64,000 bases of DNA from positions 81,837-145,836 of the forward strand of contig NZ_KB907225.1 of NCBI RefSeq assembly GCF_000381885.1. The letters run 5' to 3'. The notes beneath the pieces are model-generated. The model was not told where the DNA came from, ran no database searches, and was given only the letters and a program-made list of their open reading frames with translations. Below, piece by piece: positions 41,779 to 48,663 of the stretch; within the stretch, counting starts at the first letter, position 1, and each line of letters starts with the position of its first letter. Source of the DNA: Actinomadura atramentaria DSM 43919 (GTDB taxonomy: Bacteria > Actinomycetota > Actinomycetes > Streptosporangiales > Streptosporangiaceae). Position numbers and translations under genes: made by a program.

Positions 41779-41851
41779 TGCGCCGTCAGGGACTTGAACC
41801 CCGAACCCGCGGATTAAGAGTCCGCTGCTCTGCCAATTGAGCTAACGGCGC
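41779..41851 (-). tRNA. tRNA-Lys(CTT)
   Basis: The minus strand folds as a 73-nt cloverleaf. The acceptor stem is GCGCCGT (41851-41845) with ACGGCGC (41786-41780), and the discriminator is A at 41779. The D arm has AGCTCAATTGGCAGAGC; the anticodon loop CTCTTAA carries CTT for the codon AAG; the T loop is GGTTCAAGTCC-like. CCA is not encoded. It marks the left edge of the less GC-rich segment, but that segment lies at the 5' side of the tRNA, not the 3' side used by most integrases. Confidence 0.95.
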
Positions 41852-41961
41852 ATGCCTTCGCGGCCGATCCGACGGCCTGTCCGGCTCCTCAAGGATAGCA
41901 GCACCCGGGCAGTGTCTCAGACGGGGTCGTTCCACGAGGATCAGCAACCGTCGATGCGGTG

Positions 41962-41996
41962 GGTGTCACCGGCCTGTCTGGCTGGCCGGTGACACC
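41962..41996 (-). terminator. Terminator of the island minus-strand genes
   Basis: A 13-bp perfect stem (GGTGTCACCGGCC at 41962-41974 and its complement 41984-41996) with a 9-base loop lies 20 bp after the stop of the deoxyribosyltransferase-like gene. Confidence 0.75.
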
Positions 41997-42015
41997 TGCC
42001 GACGTGACTGACGTA

Positions 42016-43137
42016 TTACTGAAGCGCGCGGGCCATCTCAGCCCACTCGTTGACGCAAAGGAAAACATCATCCAGCCGCTTCAGCGAGGTCGAGATCCGC
42101 ACGGCACGCTTCCGAAGCTGACGGCTCAGTCCCTTGACCCCATCCATCACCTCGTTCATCGTACTGAGGTCGCCCGCCATGCCGGATGTGGATGACGCGT
42201 CCAAGCCGACGAGCTGCCGGAGCAGATCATCGACCCCGTCCGGCCGGTCGTCCTCGGGCAACTCCGCGACGAACGCGAGGATGTTGCGAATGCTTCCGTC
42301 GATGTCCTTCATCCGCTCGGAGAGACGTGCGGTCGCCGTATCGAGAGCATCGACAGGGCCATCGATCGCCCGCGAAAACTCCGAGAACGCAACGAGGTAG
42401 TCCTTGGGAGGGGCTCCTCTCCGGTTCAGCCGGTCGATCGAAGGAACCGACTCCTCCGTAACGTCGCCCAACGCGATGATGGCCTTCGTTACATCGTCGA
42501 AGTCCTGCGAAACCATCACGAGTTCCGTCTCGAGGAAAGCCGTTGCCTCGACCAGGCCAGGTTCCTCGGGATCGTCCGGCGTCGCCGCCCCTGTCACCAA
42601 GGTCTCCGACCCCCCACCATTCTCCATGATCCGTGCAGGGGTCAGCACCTCGAATCCGTCTTTAAGACCAGCTTCCAGCGCAGCTTCGAGTTCTTTACGG
42701 GCCCGGACGAGACCCGCCGGCGTCCGTTCAAACCTGATCGTCCTGATGTTGGCGACATCGAACGGAAGCTTCTTGTGGTCTCCGATTTGGATCGTCGGCT
42801 TACCCGTCGCGTGCCGCATGCCCAGTTCGTACATGACGTTGGCGTTTCCGCCCCCGAGGTCCGCGATAACAATGTCCGCATCCCGGACAAGGCGGCAGAT
42901 CTGCTCCGTGATCTCGCCAGATCCGGGGAGCTCGTCGGCGCGCCACAGCGCAATATCGTACTTCTTACAGGCTGCCGCCGTGACGCTTTCGTAGATTTCG
43001 AGCGCTTCCTCATACTTCTCCCTTTCGGGCGTGTCAGGTGCGGCGAGACGGTCCCCGATCGGACCGATTGCGAAACACGTCCACGACCGGTTCTTCCCCT
43101 GCGGCACGACCACGGCGGATGGCGAAACGACGGTCAT
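42016..43137 (-). CDS. Nucleoside deoxyribosyltransferase/TIR-like protein with helical tail
   Basis: 373 aa. The N-terminal ~130 residues have the NDT-like flavodoxin fold: CFAIGPIGD (21-29), LWRADELPGSGEITEQI, RDADIVIADLGGGNANVMYELGMRHA (Glu104 is the likely catalytic Glu) and KPTIQIGDHKKLPFDV. Such domains hydrolyse N-glycosidic bonds of nucleotides or NAD and occur as effectors in defence systems. The rest is helical and acidic (AFLETELVMVSQDFDDVTKAIIAL). The role in toxicity is inferred from the neighbours. ATG follows GAGGAG at 5 bases. Confidence 0.75.
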   Translation of the reverse strand: MTVVSPSAVVVPQGKNRSWTCFAIGPIGDRLAAPDTPEREKYEEALEIYESVTAAACKKYDIALWRADELPGSGEITEQICRLVRDADIVIADLGGGNANVMYELGMRHATGKPTIQIGDHKKLPFDVANIRTIRFERTPAGLVRARKELEAALEAGLKDGFEVLTPARIMENGGGSETLVTGAATPDDPEEPGLVEATAFLETELVMVSQDFDDVTKAIIALGDVTEESVPSIDRLNRRGAPPKDYLVAFSEFSRAIDGPVDALDTATARLSERMKDIDGSIRNILAFVAELPEDDRPDGVDDLLRQLVGLDASSTSGMAGDLSTMNEVMDGVKGLSRQLRKRAVRISTSLKRLDDVFLCVNEWAEMARALQ

Positions 43138-43205
43138 ACGATCTCCTCATGTTTGATGGCGAGCTGGATTTCTGTGTCCAGTCCGCATGCCATAAGCCAG
43201 TACCA

Positions 43206-43478
43206 TCAGTCATGCTGGACGTCGAGAGCGAGCTGAATCCCAGATTGCACGTAATCAAGATCGATCGGGAATTCCTCGATCCCCAGAACGTTCATGAGCG
43301 CGAGTGTCGGAACCCGGTACTTCCGGCCTGCTCGGATGACTTCACAGGGGAAACGATCCTCGCGGACCATTCGGTAGGCGGTTTGTACATGGATGTCGAG
43401 CGCTCTGGCCGCCGTCCGCATGCTCACAGCCAGCGGTAGGGCGAAGACCTCGGCAAACGTGAGTGGAGCGCTGGTCAT
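43206..43478 (-). CDS. Excisionase-type helix-turn-helix DNA-binding protein
   Basis: 90 aa. MerR/excisionase-like HTH is seen in MRTAARALDIHVQTAYRMVREDRFPCEVIRAGRKYRVPTLALMNVLG. Overlaps the stop of the 239-aa gene by 4 bases, so they are coupled. It may regulate the island or belong to a mobile element; no integrase is present. Confidence 0.8.
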   Translation of the reverse strand: MTSAPLTFAEVFALPLAVSMRTAARALDIHVQTAYRMVREDRFPCEVIRAGRKYRVPTLALMNVLGIEEFPIDLDYVQSGIQLALDVQHD

Positions 43479-44194
43479 CGGGCGGCTCCGATACGACGAA
43501 TAGACAGCCTGCCGACAGCGCGGCCCTCATAAAGCCGTCGCGCCCGGTAAACGATCTCCTCGAGTCCGAAGTCCCGCGCGATCATCCCGACGAGTTCCCC
43601 TTCTGCCTGCTTGCGGTTCTTGATGCGTATCGGAGCACGAAGCCCTCGCGACGCGGGCGGCGGGTTGATCTCCAGCTCCCAGCCATCGTCGTTATTCACG
43701 AGCTGATCTTTCATCGCGAACGCGGCCATGTCACGGAAGGCGAACTCACGGTTTCCGCGGCGAAACTCCCGCCAAGTTCGGCGCGAGGCGGCGCGAAGAA
43801 GCTTCTCCCCCGCGTCGTGATCGGTCGGATCACTCCGCGACAGTTCATCGACGAAGCATGCAACCATTTCAGCCTCAGCCTCCTCGACCTCAACATGCAG
43901 CCGGGAGACGATGAACGCTACGGCACGGCGGATCCATGGTTCACCCAGCCATAGCACGAAATAATTCGCCAGGTCACAGTCCGGCTGTCGGGATAGGGCA
44001 GCGCCGATGGCCGCGCGCCAGACCAGATGGCGCAACGGTGCCGACGGGCCGTCTCCGCGGACTTCCGCGCGCGCCTCATCCGGCTCCAGATGGCGCGCGC
44101 CACCTCCCTCATCGATCCATACGCCGGGGTGTGTCTGAGCGATTCGCGCGCCTATCTGCTGGAAGAGCATGCTGCGCGTGCCGATATAGTTCAT
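43475..44194 (-). CDS. Unrecognised 239-aa protein coupled to the HTH gene
   Basis: I do not recognise this family. It is mostly helical: LRHLVWRAAIGAALSRQ, CDLANYFVLWLGEPWIRRAVAFIVSRLHVEVEEAEAEMVACFVDELSR, then EKLLRAASRRTWREFRRG. The middle part faintly recalls sigma-factor region 2, but there is no region 4. The C-terminus is basic (IRIKNRKQAEG, LSIRRIGAAR). It starts 8 bp past the STAND-like gene, has AAGGAAAG as ribosome site, and is coupled to the HTH gene. Confidence 0.65.
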   Translation of the reverse strand: MNYIGTRSMLFQQIGARIAQTHPGVWIDEGGGARHLEPDEARAEVRGDGPSAPLRHLVWRAAIGAALSRQPDCDLANYFVLWLGEPWIRRAVAFIVSRLHVEVEEAEAEMVACFVDELSRSDPTDHDAGEKLLRAASRRTWREFRRGNREFAFRDMAAFAMKDQLVNNDDGWELEINPPPASRGLRAPIRIKNRKQAEGELVGMIARDFGLEEIVYRARRLYEGRAVGRLSIRRIGAAR

Positions 44195-44202
44195 GACTTT
44201 CC

Positions 44203-46101
44203 TTACTCATGTGAGCCGAGTGAACGCATGAATCGTCGAATGTTCGGGTGCGGATCCTCCTCCACTGCGAAAAGTAGCGCATCGATGGTCTCGAGCCGGG
44301 ATTGATCGCCAATGGCCGAACGACGCCAACGTCGCACAACATCGAGCAGCCGACCATTCTCACGTGCCCGGATGGCCAGCGTGATGACATCCGCGATAAT
44401 TTCAAACGTGTCCGAGTCATTACTGCAATATTCGAACCATGATGATTCCTGCAGCAATAGACGAGGGACTATGCGAGCGATGTACATTGACTCCGCACCG
44501 TCCGACCGAGGCCAAGAAACGAGCTGTTCCAGATACGCGGATCGGTCACCGTGCAGGAAGACGGCCAGCATTGCCTCATCAACTGCACGATCCACCGCGA
44601 TGTTCGGGTAAATCTCCGACGCGACTATCAGTCGGCGTAGGATGGGGAGCGCGAGTCGCACGGGCGCAGCACCTGTCTGTGAACCGCAGGCAAGCGCAAC
44701 TGTGTGGCGATACGCGATGCGGTTCGATGAGGCCCAGAGGTTCAACAGTCCGATCGCGTCGCGCGCCGTCTCAGGATTCGGCAGCAGCGTCCGCAGTGCC
44801 GCTGAGGCAACGGCGCACGGTGTACTCCCGTCCACCACTGCGCAGGCCCTGACATCGCGCAGCATCCCGGTTCCCGGCTTCGATGCCGCCGACTGAGCAA
44901 GCGCCCAGCCCGCTCGCTCCGCCAGCCAGTCGTCGTCGACGCCGTGCAGCCACCGCGCCATCGCCCGGTCGATGCCAGCCTTGCGCCAGACGTACCGCAA
45001 AATTGCCAATGTCCACATCGGGCGCGCGAACAGCACGCGTGTGGAAGGCGCCTGGCCCGGACTATGAATGACCTCTTTTCGAAGCCCGAAATGTTCGTAG
45101 AACTCCAGGCGAATCGACTCGTCGATGTTGCCTGAGACAGAGTTCCGCGACTTTTTGATCTCATCAAACAGTCGTTCCGCCAGAGTACTGATGACATGTT
45201 CGCCCTCACCAGAAAATGCTGCTGCGGCTACAATGTATCCGAGTTCGCGAGCATTAAGCACAACCGAATCAAATCGGTCGGAAATATCCGCTTCGGCCAT
45301 TGCAGTCAGTTCGCCAAGAACATAACTGGCCGGGTCGGCGGACAAAGTTCCCGACTCCCGAAAGGACACCAGGATCTCCAGAACCTCCAGCGCAGCACCG
45401 GGAGTAGACCCTGGAGCCAGCAAATTATCCAAGAACCCTGCAGGAAGCTCGTCAATGAAACGATCTGCTTCGGCGCGATCCCCCAAACGGACTGCGCAGT
45501 GCGCGCGGAGGACCGACACTCCGGAGGGTGGCATGCAGCGAATCGGCGTGAACTTTGATGAGTTCGAGCGCTTGACCGCAAGTTCGTCTTTCAGGGGGAG
45601 CACGACAACAAGCAGCCCTCCAGCCTTCTTGAGTTCCCCGGCCAAAAAATCCAACGCAAGCGGTTCCATAACCATGCCGCCCAACGTTCCCTCTGCGAGA
45701 AAACCCCGGACTCCATGCCGGCTGGGCCGCCATGACCGAAAATTGAAGTCACCCAGTAGGTGGTGGACTTCGCCACCGTCGACGTGGTCATGAAGAAGTT
45801 TGAGCGCGACGGTTCTGACACCCGCCCCTTTCCTATCGACCAGCATCACCACACCAGATTCGGCCACCCGGGTCATCTTCTTGAAATTTTCCGGGGGAAC
45901 GAACGTTTGAGAAGCATTTCGAAGAATCTCCGGCGATAGATAACGAACGTACTCGTCCGTCGTCTGACGCCGATCTTGAGCCGATCGCCGACTTAGGGCG
46001 GAGTACATCTCTTGGTCGTGACCGACGTTTCCTGTATTCAAATTTCCAGTGAAGTTTTCGATGTAAAAATCACCAGCTGACCAGGACATATCGCCCATCA
46101 C
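44203..46101 (-). CDS. STAND-like protein with N-terminal GNLNTG motif
   Basis: 632 aa. Residues 11-30 are DFYIENFTGNLNTGNVGHDQ, a Gly/Asn-rich adaptor-like motif. A P-loop-like segment follows (VVMLVDRKGAGVRTVALKLLHD, 84-105) in which Walker A Lys is Arg; then GGLLVVVLPLKDEL (161-174) at the Walker B position. From about 200 to the end there are helical repeats (AVRLGDRAEADRFIDELP, then LRYVWRKAGIDRAMARWL). This fits a regulatory NTPase with a receptor array, though the P-loop is degenerate. Codon use is less GC-biased than elsewhere. GTG 46101 or ATG 46098 is the start. Confidence 0.7.
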   Translation of the reverse strand: MMGDMSWSAGDFYIENFTGNLNTGNVGHDQEMYSALSRRSAQDRRQTTDEYVRYLSPEILRNASQTFVPPENFKKMTRVAESGVVMLVDRKGAGVRTVALKLLHDHVDGGEVHHLLGDFNFRSWRPSRHGVRGFLAEGTLGGMVMEPLALDFLAGELKKAGGLLVVVLPLKDELAVKRSNSSKFTPIRCMPPSGVSVLRAHCAVRLGDRAEADRFIDELPAGFLDNLLAPGSTPGAALEVLEILVSFRESGTLSADPASYVLGELTAMAEADISDRFDSVVLNARELGYIVAAAAFSGEGEHVISTLAERLFDEIKKSRNSVSGNIDESIRLEFYEHFGLRKEVIHSPGQAPSTRVLFARPMWTLAILRYVWRKAGIDRAMARWLHGVDDDWLAERAGWALAQSAASKPGTGMLRDVRACAVVDGSTPCAVASAALRTLLPNPETARDAIGLLNLWASSNRIAYRHTVALACGSQTGAAPVRLALPILRRLIVASEIYPNIAVDRAVDEAMLAVFLHGDRSAYLEQLVSWPRSDGAESMYIARIVPRLLLQESSWFEYCSNDSDTFEIIADVITLAIRARENGRLLDVVRRWRRSAIGDQSRLETIDALLFAVEEDPHPNIRRFMRSLGSHE

Positions 46102-46250
46102 GACTCAAAATCCTCTCGTTGTTGGATGCGGCACCGGATGGGAGACCAAAGCCGATCGCCGGTGGTCAACCCCGCTCGGCGTCCGACGCCGCATGTGATC
46201 GAGTTTCCGATCGGAGCGGCCGAGAGACCGCCCCTTCGGTGCAGTACGTC

Positions 46251-46284
46251 AGTGACCTATATCACTCAGTTTCCGTGTAATCAG
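46251..46284 (-). promoter_or_regulatory. Promoter with CRP-type operator in front of the STAND-like gene
   Basis: On the minus strand CTGATT (46284-46279), a 17-base spacer and TATAGG (46261-46256) form a sigma-70-like promoter. The -10 is the exact six-base centre of the palindrome AGTGA-N6-TCACT (46251-46266). This is the TGTGA-N6-TCACA architecture of CRP sites. It lies between the cyclase stop and the STAND-like start, two genes below a Crp/Fnr-type regulator. A regulator bound there would block the promoter. Confidence 0.6.
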
Positions 46285-47063
46285 CAGTGGAAGGATCCCG
46301 ATTGGTTCCCGCCGATGACGCCCGTGTTGACGTTCCCGACTGTCCCCCTGCCCACGACATGGACGCACGGACGGTTCGAGGCCTCTTCCTCCCTCGTCCC
46401 CACCTCCGCCTTGCGCTCCGCCAGCGCAGCGACCCCGGCGGCGAGGAGGTTCCCTGAGGGCACTGGAACGTAGATCCATGCAGATTGTTCAAACCGCTTG
46501 TCCTCGACCGTTGCAGTAACATGGACGAAACGGTCCGGATGCAACGCCCGACCACTGCGGACGACGTCGGTGAAACACCGATCGGACATGATCGCGGCTA
46601 CACGGGTCACCTCTGAGCTCTGGCCGGCGAGAACCTGCTTCAGCACGCGGGCGTTCAGCAGTCGATGCGTCTCGTTACGTGCGGTTCCGGTCCCGTCACT
46701 CAGACCGCCGATCGCCGGAAGCGGCCCGGCGTTGAGACTGACCCGCAGCCGGAGAGGCCCTCCGGACGACGGCTCGGACGCCATGAGGACCTCTTGGAGC
46801 TCGTCGAGCCACCGGCCGACAACTTCGGGAATTCGGCGGTAGTCGAATCCGAACGCGTATCCGTCACCTCGGTGGGCGGGGAAAAGGCGATTTTTCCAGA
46901 CGTCGCCCAGTCCCACACCTTGGAACGAAGTAGCCAGCGCTCCGACGAGGAACTCGGCGGCCTGACCCTGGGCGATATCCGACCGCTCGCTGAAGCGCTC
47001 CGCATCAACCGCGACAATGCCGAGGTAATCGACAGGCACATGCTCCGCGCACTCATTCTCCAT
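46281..47063 (-). CDS. Class III nucleotidyl cyclase with C-terminal GNVNTG motif
   Basis: 260 aa. Cyclase homology domain (about 13-200): Asp20 in GIVAVDAERFS and Asp67 in AHRGDGYAFGF are the two metal-binding Asp; LRLRVSLNAGPLP and RNETHRLLNAR (Asn130, Arg134) match the strand and transition-state residues. This size and form recall Pycsar PycC uridylate cyclases; base specificity cannot be read with confidence. After a helix (GNLLAAGVAALAERKAE) the tail ends GRGTVGNVNTGVIGGNQSGS. It starts 2 bp past the Crp/Fnr stop. Confidence 0.8.
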   Translation of the reverse strand: MENECAEHVPVDYLGIVAVDAERFSERSDIAQGQAAEFLVGALATSFQGVGLGDVWKNRLFPAHRGDGYAFGFDYRRIPEVVGRWLDELQEVLMASEPSSGGPLRLRVSLNAGPLPAIGGLSDGTGTARNETHRLLNARVLKQVLAGQSSEVTRVAAIMSDRCFTDVVRSGRALHPDRFVHVTATVEDKRFEQSAWIYVPVPSGNLLAAGVAALAERKAEVGTREEEASNRPCVHVVGRGTVGNVNTGVIGGNQSGSFHC

Positions 47064-47065
47064 AT

Positions 47066-47764
47066 CTACTGCCTCCGTTCCGAAACACGCACGCTTCGGG
47101 CCATCTCCCGAAGCCGCGAACTATCTTGTATCTCGATTTGTGCATGCGACGCGCGGACACCAACACTGCCCATTTCCACAAGTAGGCGCGAAATCCTGTT
47201 TCTTCCTATCCCCAGATAACGCGCGAGATCCGCGCGCGAGGAATGCAGGATCACCGTTCGTGGACTGCCCGGCGTGTCTGCGATCCGCCGGTCAAGAAGA
47301 GTGGTGAACGCGTAGGCAAGACGCGCGATGGAGGGATCTAACCCACGAACGGTGCGCGACTCATCTACGCGTTTACGGATGTCTCGCTCCACACCGACGC
47401 GCAGGTTGCTCGCCTGCAGTACGTCGAGGTAAACACTCCCCGGAACAAGTGCGACCCGGCTGCGTACCTGCGCCTCTACCGTCGCAGTTCGAACTTTTCC
47501 GTCGAGTACAGCGGTCCGGCCGACTAGATCGCGTTCACTGCGGAAAGCCAGCACGTCCTGAGACCCGTTGATAGTGGCTCGCCAGATCTTGACCTGCCCT
47601 TTTAGGACGATGCCAACAAGCGTTCCGTGATCACCTTCCCGAAACAGCACCTCCCCCGACCTCAGATTTCGAGTTCGAGATCGTTCAAGGAGCCTGGTGA
47701 AGACCGAGAATTCCGGTGAGGAGTTCATGAATGAATCATGTACCGGAGCACGTTGAAGCGCCAT
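47066..47764 (-). CDS. Crp/Fnr-family cyclic-nucleotide-dependent regulator
   Basis: 232 aa. The N-terminal cyclic-nucleotide-binding beta roll (LRSGEVLFREGDHGTLVGIVLKGQVKIWR) ends with LVGRTAVLDGKVRTATVEAQ: the phosphate-binding Arg92-Thr93 is present, but the Glu of the canonical G-E motif is Arg83. The C-terminal winged HTH is LARYLGIGRNRISRLLVEMGS. It is the first gene of the minus-strand unit and lies 2 bp from the cyclase, so it should read the cyclase product. It is probably the regulator bound at 46251-46266. Confidence 0.85.
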   Translation of the reverse strand: MALQRAPVHDSFMNSSPEFSVFTRLLERSRTRNLRSGEVLFREGDHGTLVGIVLKGQVKIWRATINGSQDVLAFRSERDLVGRTAVLDGKVRTATVEAQVRSRVALVPGSVYLDVLQASNLRVGVERDIRKRVDESRTVRGLDPSIARLAYAFTTLLDRRIADTPGSPRTVILHSSRADLARYLGIGRNRISRLLVEMGSVGVRASHAQIEIQDSSRLREMARSVRVSERRQ

Positions 47765-48461
47765 CGACCAGCCAGGAAACGCACGCTTACCAAGCGTTCA
47801 CGTGAATAGATCGCCCGTAGCTAGTTATAGATAGAAATCAACGGGAACACCCTGGTTTCAAACCAATCCAGGCACTAGGATTCGCGCATAGATTCGGTAC
47901 AAAGGCGAAAATAACGACATAATACTTATACAGGTCGCCCATGAGTAGTTGTACAGACAGCGTGTAGTACTACCCATCGCTATGCACGAGGGCACGCCGG
48001 CCGACAGACCTTCCGTCACTCGACGGGCCGGGACGGGCACGTAGCCGACGCGCCTAGCGGTGACGCTCCGCAGTTGCTTGATGCGCGGTTGTGAGCATCT
48101 GGCCAAGTGTCCGCGAGGCGATACAGCACGTGAGCACGAGCGGATATCCCGGTGACTCTCTGTCGTCGGCAGTCAAGTTCCAGAGTTGATTGACTGATGC
48201 ATCGCTACTAGTGGCATGCGGACTGCCCACGGTTAAGCAAGTGTGTGGGACTCCGTCGCGATTTCCGATGTGCGTTGGCGGCCGTAAATCGGGTTGGTAC
48301 ATGTCCGTAATTAGGCCATCAGGTGGGGTGGCTCGGGTTTCGGCCCGTGTGGGTTTCTGGTCTCATTCGTGCGGTCTTGACGTGGGAAATGTGCGGCCCT
48401 TGAATCTTGATCACGACCGGTGATCGGATGCGCCGCGCGGGCGGCGCGGAGGGGGAACGCC
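47765..48461. other. 697-bp AT-rich intergenic region
   Basis: This is the least GC-rich part of the window. Reading frames are short and have no actinobacterial codon bias, so I call no gene. It holds TTCACGTGAA (47797-47806), GTAGTACTAC (47964-47973) and TATA-like tracts near 47820-47945 that could be promoters for the island regulator. The right end must carry the promoter of the ferredoxin-P450 pair. Confidence 0.55.
47797..47806. promoter_or_regulatory. Perfect palindrome TTCACGTGAA upstream of the Crp/Fnr gene
   Basis: A 10-bp perfect palindrome 33 bp ahead of the Crp/Fnr start codon. It contains TCAC/GTGA half sites in the opposite order to CRP sites, so its binder is unclear; autoregulation is possible. 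Confidence 0.35.
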
Positions 48462-48662
48462 ATGAGAGTGCGTCTTGATCCGGGGCTCTGCCAGGGACAC
48501 GGCCGCTGCTACGAGCTCGCGCCCGACGTGTTCGGTGAGGACGACGAGGGTTATGGCACGGTCCTCGGTGACGGCGTCGTGCCGCCGGGGGCGGAGCAGG
48601 GCGCGAAGAGGGCCGTGGCCAACTGCCCCGAGCGGGCCATCGCTTTCGAGGCGGAGGGCTGA
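48462..48662 (+). CDS. [3Fe-4S]-type ferredoxin
   Basis: 66 aa with CQGHGRC near the N-terminus and NCPERAI near the C-terminus: the C-x5-C...C-P pattern of single-cluster [3Fe-4S] ferredoxins that feed cytochromes P450. The ATG follows GGAGGGGGAA. The P450 gene starts 1 bp after the stop. Confidence 0.93.
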   Translation: MRVRLDPGLCQGHGRCYELAPDVFGEDDEGYGTVLGDGVVPPGAEQGAKRAVANCPERAIAFEAEG

Positions 48663-48663
48663 C

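Noticed and set aside
41779..48300. Integrated phage or ICE at tRNA-Lys
   Set aside because: No integrase, relaxase or phage structural gene is present; the foreign-looking DNA is on the 5' side of the tRNA, and I see no direct repeat of its 3' end at the far side.
47858..48302. Two 82-codon minus-strand frames upstream of the Crp/Fnr gene
   Set aside because: No ribosome site, no codon bias, no recognisable domain; they lie in the AT-rich intergenic stretch.
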